Notes under the pieces: generated by a model
What the model saw: the letters and a program-made list of their open reading frames with translations, nothing else
Database searches by the model: none
What the model was told of the DNA's origin: nothing
Part shown: positions 32,384 through 40,912 of the stretch, one piece after another
Numbering within the stretch: position 1 is the first letter of the stretch
How the letters are laid out: each line of letters opens with the position of its first letter
Program-made: the position numbers and the translations under genes
Origin: Hymenobacter psychrophilus
GTDB lineage: Bacteria; Bacteroidota; Bacteroidia; Cytophagales; Hymenobacteraceae
DNA: 64,000 bases
Assembly: GCF_900107135.1 (NCBI RefSeq)
Contig: NZ_FNOV01000001.1
Coordinates: 186,001-250,000 of the forward strand
Direction of reading: 5' to 3'

Positions 32384-33808
32384 ATGCTTCTTACCCTATC
32401 CACCACCTACCAGCCCGCCACCGATTTGGGCTATCTGCTGCATAAGAATCCGGCCCGGCTGCAAAGCCTCGAAATAGCCGGGGGCCAGGCGCACATTTTC
32501 TATCCCGAAGCCACCGCCGAGCGCTGCACCGCCGCCCTGCTGCTCGAACTCGACCCTGTGGGCCTCGTGCGGGGCAAAGATGGGTCGTCGGGCGAGGGGT
32601 TTGCGCTGCAGCAGTACGTGAATGACCGGCCCTACGTGGCCTCCTCGTTCTTCAGCGCCGCACTGAGTAAGGCCTTTAACACGGCCATGAACGGTACCTG
32701 CAAAGACAAGCCCGGATTGCCCGAACAGGCCCTGCCGCTGACCGTGAAAGTGGCCGTGGTATCGGCCCCCGGCCCCGACTGGCCGCGCCGCCTGTTTGGG
32801 CCCCTGGGCTACGATGTGCAAGTGGAGTCCACGCCACTCGACCCCACGGTGCCCGAGTGGGGCAACAGCCGCTACCACACGCTGCACCTGCACCACGCGG
32901 GCTTGCGCCTGCAGGATGTGCTGACCCACCTGTATGTGTTGCTGCCGGTGCTCGACAACGACAAGCACTACTACATTGGGGAAAACGAGGCCGAAAAGCT
33001 GCTGCACCGCGGGGCCGGCTGGCTGCCCCAGCACCCCGAGCGCGACTTCATCACGCGGCGCTACCTGCGCAACCTGGCCGCCTACGTGAACCCCACGCTG
33101 GAGCGGTTGCTGGCGGGCGAGGAAACCGAAGAAGCTGCCGCTGACCCAGCTCCTCCGGCTACCAACGAAGCGGGCACCACGCCGGCCCCCGAACCAGCGG
33201 CCGTGAGGGTTTCGCTCCACGACCAGCGCCTGGAGCAGGTGGCGCAGGAAATCCGGCAGCTGGGCCCCAAGCGGGTGCTCGACCTAGGTTGCGGCGAAGG
33301 CAAGCTGCTGCGTCTGCTGCTCAAGCAACCCAAAATCGAGCACATCCTGGGCATGGACGTGTCGCACCAGGCGCTAACCCGCGCCGCCAGCCGCCTGCAC
33401 CTCGATGAGATGCCCCCGCGCCAACGCGCCCGCCTCGACCTCATCCAGGGCTCATTGCTCTACCGCGACGAGCGCCTCGGCGGCTTCGATGCGGCGGCGC
33501 TGGTGGAAGTAATTGAGCACCTCGACGAAAACCGCCTGGCCAGCCTCGAAGCCGTGGTGTTCGGCCAGGCCCGCCCGGCACATGTGTTCGTCACGAGCCC
33601 CAACGCCGACTACAACCAGCTCTTCGAGAAGCTCCACGCTGGCGAGTTCCGCCACACCAACCACCGTTTCGAGTGGACCCGCGCCGAGTTTGCCGCCTGG
33701 GCCGCCGGCGTGGCCGAGCGCCACGGGTATAAGGTGCGCCTGGAAAGCATGGGCGAGGAAGTGGAAGGCGTGGGCGCCCCGTCGCAGATGGCGGTGTTTG
33801 GGGCATAA
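32384..33808 (+). CDS. hen1: RNA 3'-terminal ribose 2'-O-methyltransferase Hen1
   Basis: 474-residue bacterial Hen1. It methylates the 2'-OH at the 3' end of a cleaved RNA so that the repaired molecule cannot be cut again by the same ribotoxin. The N-terminal Hen1-specific domain (1-240, e.g. YVNDRPYVASSFFSAALSKAF and NDKHYYIGENEAEKLL) is followed by a SAM methyltransferase domain with VLDLGCGEGKLL near residue 306. The metal motif EVIEHLD and later HTNHRFEWTRAEF supply the E-x-x-E-H...H ligands. It pairs functionally with pnkp downstream, from which it is separated by an opposite-strand gene. Confidence 0.93.
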   Translation: MLLTLSTTYQPATDLGYLLHKNPARLQSLEIAGGQAHIFYPEATAERCTAALLLELDPVGLVRGKDGSSGEGFALQQYVNDRPYVASSFFSAALSKAFNTAMNGTCKDKPGLPEQALPLTVKVAVVSAPGPDWPRRLFGPLGYDVQVESTPLDPTVPEWGNSRYHTLHLHHAGLRLQDVLTHLYVLLPVLDNDKHYYIGENEAEKLLHRGAGWLPQHPERDFITRRYLRNLAAYVNPTLERLLAGEETEEAAADPAPPATNEAGTTPAPEPAAVRVSLHDQRLEQVAQEIRQLGPKRVLDLGCGEGKLLRLLLKQPKIEHILGMDVSHQALTRAASRLHLDEMPPRQRARLDLIQGSLLYRDERLGGFDAAALVEVIEHLDENRLASLEAVVFGQARPAHVFVTSPNADYNQLFEKLHAGEFRHTNHRFEWTRAEFAAWAAGVAERHGYKVRLESMGEEVEGVGAPSQMAVFGA

Positions 33809-33823
33809 TAATTACCCTGAGTA

Positions 33824-33853
33824 GGCAACTTGGCGAGTTATCGCCAAGTTGCC
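33824..33853 (+). terminator. Hairpin behind hen1
   Basis: GGCAACTTGGCGA pairs perfectly with TCGCCAAGTTGCC (loop GTTA). It lies between the convergent hen1 and Ntn-hydrolase genes. There is no T-run, so it may be an mRNA-end structure rather than an intrinsic terminator. Confidence 0.55.
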
Positions 33854-33883
33854 GACAGCACCTCGCACTACCTTGTTGGTAGC

Positions 33884-34714
33884 TCAGGGAGTTGCTCCAT
33901 TAGCGTCTCGAAGCAAAGGATTAGGTTGACTTTGAGCGCCTTCAATTCTTAACGTAGTATCACCACTACATCTCTCAAATAGCTCATTACGCCATTCTAC
34001 ACTATCAAAATTCGTCAAGTTGTCGACTCTCATACCCTGAAAGAACCTCTGACGTTGGCTGATTATACCAAAGCTTTTACCATTCTTAATTCTGTACAAA
34101 CCAACAAGCTGTGGTGCCCCACCACACGACTTGTTTTGAATATCTGCTAAAGTATGACAAAAACATTGAAATAGTGCACGACTGGTGTATTTGTTCTCGC
34201 TTTCCCAATAAGTCTCATATTTCATCAAAAATTCCTTTGCCCCTGAACCAGTTACAAAAAGCTTATCGGAATATGATTCAAACTTAACGCTCTCGGCTTT
34301 CCATTTTTTAGAAGCCTTTGTCCACCTTATTTTTCTGGAAAAGAAGTTACTTGATTCATCTCTACTACAATGTATTACTTCGAGCGCATCTGTTGCAATC
34401 CATTTTTGATTCGGATAGCTATTAAACAAAGCGATGAACTTATCAATGAAAGCTTGAGACTTCTGCTCGCAATTCCACTCTGATTGAAAAAGTAGGCCTT
34501 GGTCAATGATTTCAACCAGTTGGTTTAAAACAACTGAAGGAAACAGAACGTCACCGCAATAACCGAATACATCAGGATAATTTTTGCAATTGAAAGTTTT
34601 CTTGCCATAATCAAAGATAGAGCCGTCAGGCCATGATATTCGACTATCACTAGCAACATAGATTGATGCTGGTTTTCTCGAATCCACACCAAGCCAACTT
34701 ATTAAGAGCGTCAT
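33884..34714 (-). CDS. Proteasome/HslV-like Ntn hydrolase, AT-rich insert in the RNA-repair locus
   Basis: 276 residues in DNA that is far poorer in GC than both flanking genes. The first 60 residues follow the HslV/proteasome-beta layout: Thr right after the initiator Met (TLLISWLG), then VASDSRIS with the catalytic-type Asp, then DYGKKTF with the catalytic-type Lys, then VFGYCGDVLFPSVVLNQL. After Met removal these would be T1, D22 and K37/K38. The remaining C-terminal part is not recognised. No HslU-type ATPase is present. It lies between hen1 and pnkp on the opposite strand, 55 bases from the pnkp start. The fold is inference from motif order; the substrate is unknown. Confidence 0.65.
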   Translation of the reverse strand: MTLLISWLGVDSRKPASIYVASDSRISWPDGSIFDYGKKTFNCKNYPDVFGYCGDVLFPSVVLNQLVEIIDQGLLFQSEWNCEQKSQAFIDKFIALFNSYPNQKWIATDALEVIHCSRDESSNFFSRKIRWTKASKKWKAESVKFESYSDKLFVTGSGAKEFLMKYETYWESENKYTSRALFQCFCHTLADIQNKSCGGAPQLVGLYRIKNGKSFGIISQRQRFFQGMRVDNLTNFDSVEWRNELFERCSGDTTLRIEGAQSQPNPLLRDANGATP

Positions 34715-34753
34715 ATACTCGCAATTCAGGTGAGATAGTCTATTTCCCTAAAA

Positions 34754-34761
34754 TACCTTTG
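34754..34761 (+). promoter_or_regulatory. -7 box TACCTTTG close to the pnkp start codon
   Basis: An exact TAnnTTTG match ends 8 bases before the pnkp ATG, so pnkp has its own promoter independent of hen1 and its mRNA leader would be a few bases at most. No clear -33 TTG. Confidence 0.5.
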
Positions 34762-34769
34762 ACTTCCCA

Positions 34770-37508
34770 ATGCCCCAAGATACCCTAAAAGTCCCCGAAC
34801 TGGCCCTCATTCTGCTGATTGGCAGCACCGGCGCGGGCAAGTCGACGTTTGCCCGGCGTTTGTTCAAGGCCACCGAAATTGTGTCGTCGGATGCGTGCCG
34901 GGGCATGGTAGCCGATGACGAGAACGACCAGTCGGCCAGCCAGGATGCATTTGAGCTGCTGCACTACCTGGTGGCCAAGCGCCTCAAGCGCGGGCTGTTA
35001 ACGGTGGTGGATGCCACCAACGTGCAGGAAAGCAGCCGCAAGGCGCTGGTGGCCCTGGCCCGGCAGTACCACGTGCTGCCCGTGGCCGTGGTGCTCGACG
35101 TGCCCGATGCCGTGGCCCAGCGCCGCAACGACCAGCGCCCCGAGCGCCGCCATCTGGGCCGGCACGTCATTGCCGGCCACCGCCAGCAACTGCGCCGCAG
35201 CCTGCGTACCCTCAAGCAGGAAGGCTTCCGGCATATTCACCACCTGCGCGGCGTGGAGGAAATCGACGCCGTGCAAACCGTGTTGCGCGACCGGCTCTAC
35301 AACAACCGCCAGCAGGAAACCGGCCCCTTCGACATCATCGGCGACGTGCACGGCTGCTACCACGAGCTATGCACGCTGCTGGAGCAACTGGGCTACCAGA
35401 TAACCGAGGAGCCGATAACCGACGTGCGGGATTTGGGCGTGCGGGTAGTGGCGCCTTTAGTCGATTACCAGACTTCAGAAGGCCTCGATAGGAACCTCGC
35501 AACCACCGGCTCGCTTGTTCCGACAACGGCGGTGATAGGGGAGGGCGAGGCGGAAAACGTGCGACGCAAAGCCGTCTTCCTGGGCGACCTCGTGGACCGG
35601 GGCCCCGCCTCGCCGCAGGTATTGCGGCTGGTGATGAGCATGGTGCGCGACGGCACGGCGCTGTGCGTGCCGGGCAACCACGACATCAAGCTGCTGCGCC
35701 ACCTCAACGGCAAAAAGGTAACCGCCAACCACGGGCTGGCCGAAACGCTGGCCCAGCTGGCACCCGAGCCCGAGGCGTTCAAGAGCCAGGTGCGGCAGTT
35801 TCTGGATGGGCTGGTAAGCCACTACGTGCTCGACGGCGGCAAGCTGGTGGTGGCCCACGCGGGCCTCACCGAGGACATGCACGGCCGGGGCTCGGGGGCC
35901 GTGCGGGCCTTCGCGCTATTTGGCGAAAGCACCGGCGAAATCGATGAGTTTGGCCTGCCCGTGCGCTACGAGTGGGCCCGCGAGTACCGGGGCCGGGCCG
36001 TGGTGGCGTTCGGCCACACGCCCGTGCCCGACCCCGAATGGCTCAACAACACCATCGACCTCGACACCGGCTGCGTGTTCGGCGGCCGCCTCACCGCCCT
36101 GCGCTACCCCGAGCGCGAGCTGGTCACCGTGCCCGCCGCCCAAGTCTACTGCGAGCCAGTCAGGCCGCTAAATCATAAGCTGTTAGCTGATAGCTCTCAG
36201 CTGTTAGCTTCCTCGTCAAAAGACCAGAACGAAAAGCTAACAGCTAACAGCTCTCAGCTAGAAGCTGAATTAGATATTCGCGACGTGACGGGCAAGCAGT
36301 TCATCGAAACGCGGCTGATGCGCGGGGTGACCATTCGGGAGGAAAACGCGGTGGCGGCGCTGGAGGTGATGAGTCGGTTTGCGCTGCACCCCAAGTGGCT
36401 GCTGTATTTGCCCCCCACCATGTCGCCCACCGAAACCTCGGCGTTGCCCGATTTGCTGGAGCACCCCGCCGAAGCCCTGGACTACTACCGGCGGCTGGGC
36501 GTGGAGCGCGTAGTGTGCGAGGAAAAGCACATGGGCAGCCGCGTAGTGGTGGTTTTGGGCAAAGACGAAGCCGCTATAACGCGCCGTCTGGGCCTCACGG
36601 GCGAAGGCATCGGCAAGTGCTACACCCGCACCGGCCGCAACTTCTTTACCGACGCGGCCCTCGAAACGGCCTTCATGGCCCGCCTGCGCGACGCCCTGAC
36701 CACGGCCGGCTTCTGGGAAAAGTTCGATACCGATTGGGTGTGCCTCGATGCCGAGCTGCTGCCCTGGTCGGCCAAGGCCCAGGAGCTGGTGAAAAACCAG
36801 TACGCCGCTGTGGCCGCCGCCGCCAACTTCGCTTTGCCCCAGGCCGAAGCCACGCTGGCCGAAGCCGCCGCCCGCGGCCTCACGGGGGCCGCCGAGCTGC
36901 TGGCCCGCACCAGTGCCCGCCGCGAAGCCGCCACCGACTACGCCGAGGCCTACCGCCGCTACTGCTGGCCCGTGCAGTCGCTCTCCGACCTCAAGCTGGC
37001 CCCGTTCCACCTGCTGGCCACCGAGGGCCGCACCTACTTCGAGCGCGACCACGCCTGGCACATGGAAACCCTGCGCGGCCTCGCTCTGGCCGACCCCGGC
37101 CTGCTCCGCGCCACGCCCTACCGCGTGGTGGCCCTGAACAACCCCGCCGAAACCGACGCCGCCATAACTTGGTGGACCGACCTGACCGCCGCCGGGGGCG
37201 AAGGCATGGTGGTGAAGCCCTACGATTTCGTGCCCGCCGGCAAGGGCGGCCTGCTCCAACCGGCGCTCAAGTGCCGCGGCCGCGAGTACCTGCGCATCAT
37301 CTACGGCCCCGATTACCTGCTACCCGGTAACCTCGAACGCCTGCGCCAGCGCAACGTGAAAGCTAAGCGCAACCTCGCCCTGCGCGAATTTGCGCTCGGC
37401 GTCGAAGGCCTGGAGCGGTTCGTAGCCCGCGAGCCCCTGCGCCGGGTGCACCAGTGCGTGTTCGGCGTACTAGCCCTGGAAAGCGAAGCCGTTGACCCAC
37501 GGCTGTAA
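34770..37508 (+). CDS. pnkp: Polynucleotide kinase-phosphatase-ligase (bacterial Pnkp)
   Basis: 912-residue RNA-repair enzyme with three domains. The kinase has P-loop GSTGAGKS at 18-25. The metallophosphatase has GDVHG near 191, GDLVDRGP near 271, GNHD near 300, HAG near 362 and GHTPV near 416. The C-terminal adenylyltransferase domain has the EEKHMGSR nucleotidyl-lysine motif near 583. The enzyme heals both ends of cleaved RNA and, with Hen1, seals it in a protected form. Between phosphatase and ligase domains, residues about 470-500 are encoded by an AGCTAAC heptamer element (36178-36268) and read KLLADSSQLLASSS...KLTANSSQLE. The frame stays open through it. The extra residues lie in an interdomain linker, so activity is probably kept. 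Confidence 0.93.
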   Translation: MPQDTLKVPELALILLIGSTGAGKSTFARRLFKATEIVSSDACRGMVADDENDQSASQDAFELLHYLVAKRLKRGLLTVVDATNVQESSRKALVALARQYHVLPVAVVLDVPDAVAQRRNDQRPERRHLGRHVIAGHRQQLRRSLRTLKQEGFRHIHHLRGVEEIDAVQTVLRDRLYNNRQQETGPFDIIGDVHGCYHELCTLLEQLGYQITEEPITDVRDLGVRVVAPLVDYQTSEGLDRNLATTGSLVPTTAVIGEGEAENVRRKAVFLGDLVDRGPASPQVLRLVMSMVRDGTALCVPGNHDIKLLRHLNGKKVTANHGLAETLAQLAPEPEAFKSQVRQFLDGLVSHYVLDGGKLVVAHAGLTEDMHGRGSGAVRAFALFGESTGEIDEFGLPVRYEWAREYRGRAVVAFGHTPVPDPEWLNNTIDLDTGCVFGGRLTALRYPERELVTVPAAQVYCEPVRPLNHKLLADSSQLLASSSKDQNEKLTANSSQLEAELDIRDVTGKQFIETRLMRGVTIREENAVAALEVMSRFALHPKWLLYLPPTMSPTETSALPDLLEHPAEALDYYRRLGVERVVCEEKHMGSRVVVVLGKDEAAITRRLGLTGEGIGKCYTRTGRNFFTDAALETAFMARLRDALTTAGFWEKFDTDWVCLDAELLPWSAKAQELVKNQYAAVAAAANFALPQAEATLAEAAARGLTGAAELLARTSARREAATDYAEAYRRYCWPVQSLSDLKLAPFHLLATEGRTYFERDHAWHMETLRGLALADPGLLRATPYRVVALNNPAETDAAITWWTDLTAAGGEGMVVKPYDFVPAGKGGLLQPALKCRGREYLRIIYGPDYLLPGNLERLRQRNVKAKRNLALREFALGVEGLERFVAREPLRRVHQCVFGVLALESEAVDPRL
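36178..36268. repeat. Heptamer repeat element inside the pnkp coding sequence
   Basis: AAGCTGTTAGCTGATAGC with TCTCAGCTGTTAGCTT on the left and AAGCTAACAGCTAACAGC with TCTCAGCTAGAAGCT on the right form an imperfect inverted repeat of the same family as 28470-28549. It is in frame: about 31 codons with no stop, although the reverse reading used at 28470-28549 gives TAG stops. Confidence 0.9.
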
Positions 37509-37517
37509 AAAGGGCAG

Positions 37518-37660
37518 GAAACGAAAAAGAACGTCATTCTGAGCGAAGCGCAGCGTAGCCGAAGAATCCCTACCGCAATGGTAATTACTGACCACAACGA
37601 TGTGGTAGAGATTCTTCGACTACGCTGCGCTTCGCTCAGAATGACGTTCTTTTTCGTTTC
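37518..37660. repeat. Inverted repeat, 51-bp arms, AACGTCATTCTGAGCGAAGC family
   Basis: Arms 37518-37568 and 37610-37660 pair with a single mismatch. It lies between convergent pnkp and rluF and begins with GAAACGAAAAAG and ends with CTTTTTCGTTTC, giving U-runs for termination in both directions. Confidence 0.9.
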
Positions 37661-37676
37661 TCCAAATTACAACGCC

Positions 37677-38807
37677 CTACCGGCTGCGGCTGGAACCACG
37701 GCTGCCGCGGCTGCTGCTTTGGCCCTTAGCGGGGCCGCCACTGCCTTTGGCCGGGCGCTTGGTAGCACCCTTTGGGCCGCCTTTCGGGCCGGCGGATTTA
37801 CCGGGGCGGGGGCCGGCTTTGTCGGTGGGGCGGCCCGAGCCGGCGGTGCGGCCGGCCGTAACGAGGCGCTTGGGCTTGGCGCCGGGGCGCACGGAATCCT
37901 TATCGAGCCAGGCGCCGGCGGGGAGGGTTTTGGCTTTGCGTGGGGCTTCGGCGTCGCCCATGGAGGGGTCGGAGGGGAGGCGCACGATGTCGGGGCGGGC
38001 GGTGGCGCGGCGGGCAGTTTTGCGGCCCGGCTGGTCGCCCCACTGCTCGGCCGTCGATACCACTTTGCGGCGGCGCGCGGTGCGGCCGTCGTCGGTGCCG
38101 CTGGAGTTCTCAATCATCTCAAACAGCACCTTCAGCTCTTTATCGCGTAGCTCGCGCCACTCGCCGGGCCCGAGGCCCTTGATGCTGATGTTCATCACGC
38201 GGATGCGTTCGAGCTGCACCACCTCGTAGCCGAAATGCTCGCACATGCGCCGGATCTGGCGGTTCATGCCCTGCACCAGCGTGAGCCGGAAAATGTAGGG
38301 CGTCTCCTTCACCGCCTTGCACTTCTGGGTCATCACCCCCAGAATAGGTACCCCGTTCTGGATGGCCTCAATGAAGTCGTCCTTGATGGGCTTGTCGACC
38401 ATCACGATGTACTCCTTCTCGTGCTGGTTGCCGGCGCGCAGGATTTTGTTCACGATGTCGCCGTTGCTCGTCATCAGCAGCAGCCCTTGCGACTCCTTGT
38501 CGAGCCGGCCGATGGGGAAGATGCGCACCGTATGCTTAATGGCCCGGATAACGTTGTCCTTCACGCCCAAATCGGTGGTCGTGACGATGCCGGGGGGCTT
38601 GTTGTAGGCCAGGTACACCGCCTCTTCCTCGGGCCGGGGCTCGATGTGGGCGCCATTCACCACCACCCGGTCGCGACTGGTTACCTGGTCGCCGACGGCG
38701 GCGCGCTTGCCATTTACCAGCACGTTGCCCTGCTCGATGTGGCGGTCGGCTTCGCGGCGTGAGCACACGCCGCTTTCGCTGATGTATTTATTGAGTCGGG
38801 TTGCCAT
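37677..38807 (-). CDS. rluF: 23S rRNA pseudouridine synthase, RluF type, with long basic tail
   Basis: 376 residues. The N-terminal S4 RNA-binding domain ([21 protein letters not shown]) is followed by the RsuA/RluB/E/F catalytic domain with the Asp motif [17 protein letters not shown] near residue 110 and [24 protein letters not shown]. The RluF specificity is suggested by [14 protein letters not shown] and [10 protein letters not shown]. The last 130 residues are a low-complexity Gly/Lys/Arg/Ser/Pro tail, probably disordered and RNA-binding, as in many Bacteroidota homologs. ATG 38807 is chosen. Confidence 0.88.
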   Translation of the reverse strand: MATRLNKYISESGVCSRREADRHIEQGNVLVNGKRAAVGDQVTSRDRVVVNGAHIEPRPEEEAVYLAYNKPPGIVTTTDLGVKDNVIRAIKHTVRIFPIGRLDKESQGLLLMTSNGDIVNKILRAGNQHEKEYIVMVDKPIKDDFIEAIQNGVPILGVMTQKCKAVKETPYIFRLTLVQGMNRQIRRMCEHFGYEVVQLERIRVMNISIKGLGPGEWRELRDKELKVLFEMIENSSGTDDGRTARRRKVVSTAEQWGDQPGRKTARRATARPDIVRLPSDPSMGDAEAPRKAKTLPAGAWLDKDSVRPGAKPKRLVTAGRTAGSGRPTDKAGPRPGKSAGPKGGPKGATKRPAKGSGGPAKGQSSSRGSRGSSRSR

Positions 38808-38966
38808 GTTGATAAAGCTTAATGCTTGGGGCCGAGTGGTTAGGCCGGCAGAAAAAGAGGCTGCCAACCCGCAGTGGGGTCGGCAGCCTGCAAAGGTACG
38901 CCGTATTCAGGAGAGGGGGAAACCGGCTGCTACAACCAGTGGCCGGCTTCAGGGACGAACCGGGGC

Positions 38967-39305
38967 TCAGGCGAAAAACGCAAACAGCGCCGTTTCCAGT
39001 TCGGCGGGCAGCGTGGGCGGATTGATGGTGCGCAGCGTCAGCGGCGCGGCCCCATCGGCGGGCGAAAAAGTGCCCCCGGTGGTGTTAAACCGCAGTTGGC
39101 CTTGGCTGAATTCGCGCTGGTGCTCGCCGTCTTCGGTACTCATATCCACAAAATCAAGCTGGCTGAGCTGGCGGCTGGCATTATCGAAATACAGCCAGAA
39201 GTACAGGTGACCGGGATTTTTACTCTGGATATCGAGGCGCTTTATTTCGAAGATGGTGGCCGTATCGGCTTCAAACAGAAACAGGGAGCGGTAGAGGAAA
39301 GCCAT
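38967..39305 (-). CDS. Small hypothetical protein
   Basis: 112 residues, no signal peptide. A beta-rich N-terminus (FLYRSLFLFEADTATIFEIK, then HLYFWLYFDN) is followed by a charged middle and the end LPAELETALFAFFA. I do not recognise the family. ATG 39305 is the likely start; the earlier in-frame start adds a stretch rich in Arg, Ser and Pro. It is 19 bases behind the small membrane protein gene on the same strand, so the two may be co-transcribed. Confidence 0.6.
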   Translation of the reverse strand: MAFLYRSLFLFEADTATIFEIKRLDIQSKNPGHLYFWLYFDNASRQLSQLDFVDMSTEDGEHQREFSQGQLRFNTTGGTFSPADGAAPLTLRTINPPTLPAELETALFAFFA

Positions 39306-39324
39306 AGGAGGAGAAAAAGAACGC

Positions 39325-39723
39325 CTACAGGGCGTAGATGAGCGAAGCCACAACCGGCGCAGAAATCAGCAGGCAGATAGCCAGGGGCCGCCAGACGCTG
39401 CGGGCCGGAAAGTCCCGCTTGTTCGGGATGAACTTGTCGGCGTAGGAGTTGAGGCCGTAGCCGCCGGCCAGCCCGGTGCCCACCGCGTAGGCCCCGTAGG
39501 CAGACGAATCGGGTACCAGGGAGATGAGCACCGCCATAACCACCGTATAGGCCACGCTGGCCCACAACGCCTTGCGTGCCTCTTCGGGCCGGCCCACCGC
39601 CCGCAGGTTGCTGGCCGTGAGCACACCCCCCGCCACGGCGCTGAATGCCAGCGAAAACAGCCGGATGATGCGCTGGGAATACAGGGGTGGGTTGGTGGTA
39701 GTAGCGGAAACGGAAGGGGGCAT
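39325..39723 (-). CDS. Small integral membrane protein of unknown function
   Basis: 132 residues with about four hydrophobic segments (around 22-42, 52-70, 75-92 and 112-131). The stretch GYGLNSYADKFIPNKRDFPA between segments 3 and 4 is polar. It resembles small tetraspan proteins common in Bacteroidota, but no named family is recognised. It stands between the lipoprotein peptidase gene and the small hypothetical gene in the same direction. Confidence 0.65.
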   Translation of the reverse strand: MPPSVSATTTNPPLYSQRIIRLFSLAFSAVAGGVLTASNLRAVGRPEEARKALWASVAYTVVMAVLISLVPDSSAYGAYAVGTGLAGGYGLNSYADKFIPNKRDFPARSVWRPLAICLLISAPVVASLIYAL

Positions 39724-39772
39724 GGGTTGAGTAAAGGAGGCCGCTTAAAAAACGCTGGATGCAGGTTACGGA

Positions 39773-40837
39773 TTACAATTTTACCGCTTTTTCGCCTTGG
39801 TCCACTCCTTTCATCCACTTCATCAGGCCGTGCATGTAGGTTTGCTGGTCGTCGTAGAAACTCATGTGGCTGCCGCGGGGGCAGATGAGGGCGGTGCCGT
39901 GCTGCACTTTCTCGGCTACCATGCGCATGTGCTCGGGGTCCATGGTGTCGTATTTGCCACCGATGCTGAGCACGGGCACCGCCAGCTTGGGCAGGTCGGG
40001 CACGCGGTTCCAGTTCAACAGCTTGCCCGATACGCCGAACTCGCTCGGTCCCTGCATGGTCACGTACAGCGACTGGTTCATTTTGGCAAACGAGCGGTTC
40101 ACCGGCTCGGGCCACTGCTCCAGGGGGCGGCGCAGAATGTGCTGGGTGTAGAAGTTGGGCAGGAGCAGCTCCATGTAGCGCGGGTTCTGGAAGTCGTTGC
40201 GCGCTTCAATGGCCCGGATTTCCTTGAGCACTTCGGGCTTGAACTGGGGGGCCAGCACCTCCTCGGCATACTTGCCGTAGGCCGGAATGCTCATCATCAT
40301 ATTGCTGATGACGACGCCCTTGAGGTGCTGCTGGTACTTGAGGGCGTACTCGGCGGCCAGAATGCCGCCCCAGCTGTGGCCGAGCAGGTAGAAATTGCTG
40401 CTGTCGAGCTGGAGGGCCTGCCGCACCTGCTCCACTTCCTCCACGTAGCGCGGCAGGCTCCACATGGCGGTATCCTTAGGGTTGTCGGAGTTGCCGCAGC
40501 CGAGCTGGTCGTAATAGATAAACTCGATGCCTTCGCGGGGCAGAAAGCTCTCCATGCACTCGAAATACTCGTGCGTAGCTCCCGGCCCGCCATTGAGCAG
40601 CAGCAGCTTGATGCGCGGGTTGTTACCGAACCGCTTGGTCCAGATGTTGAACGTGCCCTTAGCCGTGGTAATGGGCACCATTTTTACGCCGCCATCTGCC
40701 AGCACAGTGGTATCGGGGGCGGAGAAGTAGGTGGTGAGGGCCGGTGCGGTACCCGTTTCGGGCGTGGCGGCAGGGTTCGTGGAGCAGGCAGCGGCCGTAA
40801 AGGCCAGCAGGGTGGCGGCAAGAAGACGTTTCAGCAT
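39773..40837 (-). CDS. Proline iminopeptidase family alpha/beta hydrolase, lipoprotein
   Basis: 354 residues. The signal peptide ends in a lipobox (LLAFTAAAC), so the enzyme is anchored at the periplasmic face. The S33 peptidase core has LLNGGPGATHEYFE (HGGPG-type oxyanion loop) near residue 75, DQLGCGNSD, the nucleophile elbow GHSWGGILAAEYAL near 137 and a C-terminal PRGSHMSFYDDQ with the catalytic His. A cap domain lies between. Family members release N-terminal proline or cleave short peptides. ATG 40837 is used. Confidence 0.87.
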   Translation of the reverse strand: MLKRLLAATLLAFTAAACSTNPAATPETGTAPALTTYFSAPDTTVLADGGVKMVPITTAKGTFNIWTKRFGNNPRIKLLLLNGGPGATHEYFECMESFLPREGIEFIYYDQLGCGNSDNPKDTAMWSLPRYVEEVEQVRQALQLDSSNFYLLGHSWGGILAAEYALKYQQHLKGVVISNMMMSIPAYGKYAEEVLAPQFKPEVLKEIRAIEARNDFQNPRYMELLLPNFYTQHILRRPLEQWPEPVNRSFAKMNQSLYVTMQGPSEFGVSGKLLNWNRVPDLPKLAVPVLSIGGKYDTMDPEHMRMVAEKVQHGTALICPRGSHMSFYDDQQTYMHGLMKWMKGVDQGEKAVKL

Positions 40838-40864
40838 CCGGCAATATATTGAGTTGTTAGTTGT

Positions 40865-40910
40865 GAACGAGGTAGGGACAGCGAAGCGAAGCCCCGCCCC
40901 TACCTCGTTC
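40865..40910. repeat. Inverted repeat GAACGAGGTAGGG
   Basis: GAACGAGGTAGGG (40865-40877) pairs with CCCTACCTCGTTC (40898-40910), loop 20 bases containing GCGAAGCGAAGC. It fills the gap between the beta-lactamase-fold gene and the peptidase gene. Confidence 0.8.
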
Positions 40911-40912
40911 AA

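Noticed and set aside
32214-32477. Short plus-strand frame overlapping the hen1 start
   Set aside because: Rich in W, C and P with no pattern, and it overlaps the well-supported hen1 start by nearly 100 bases.
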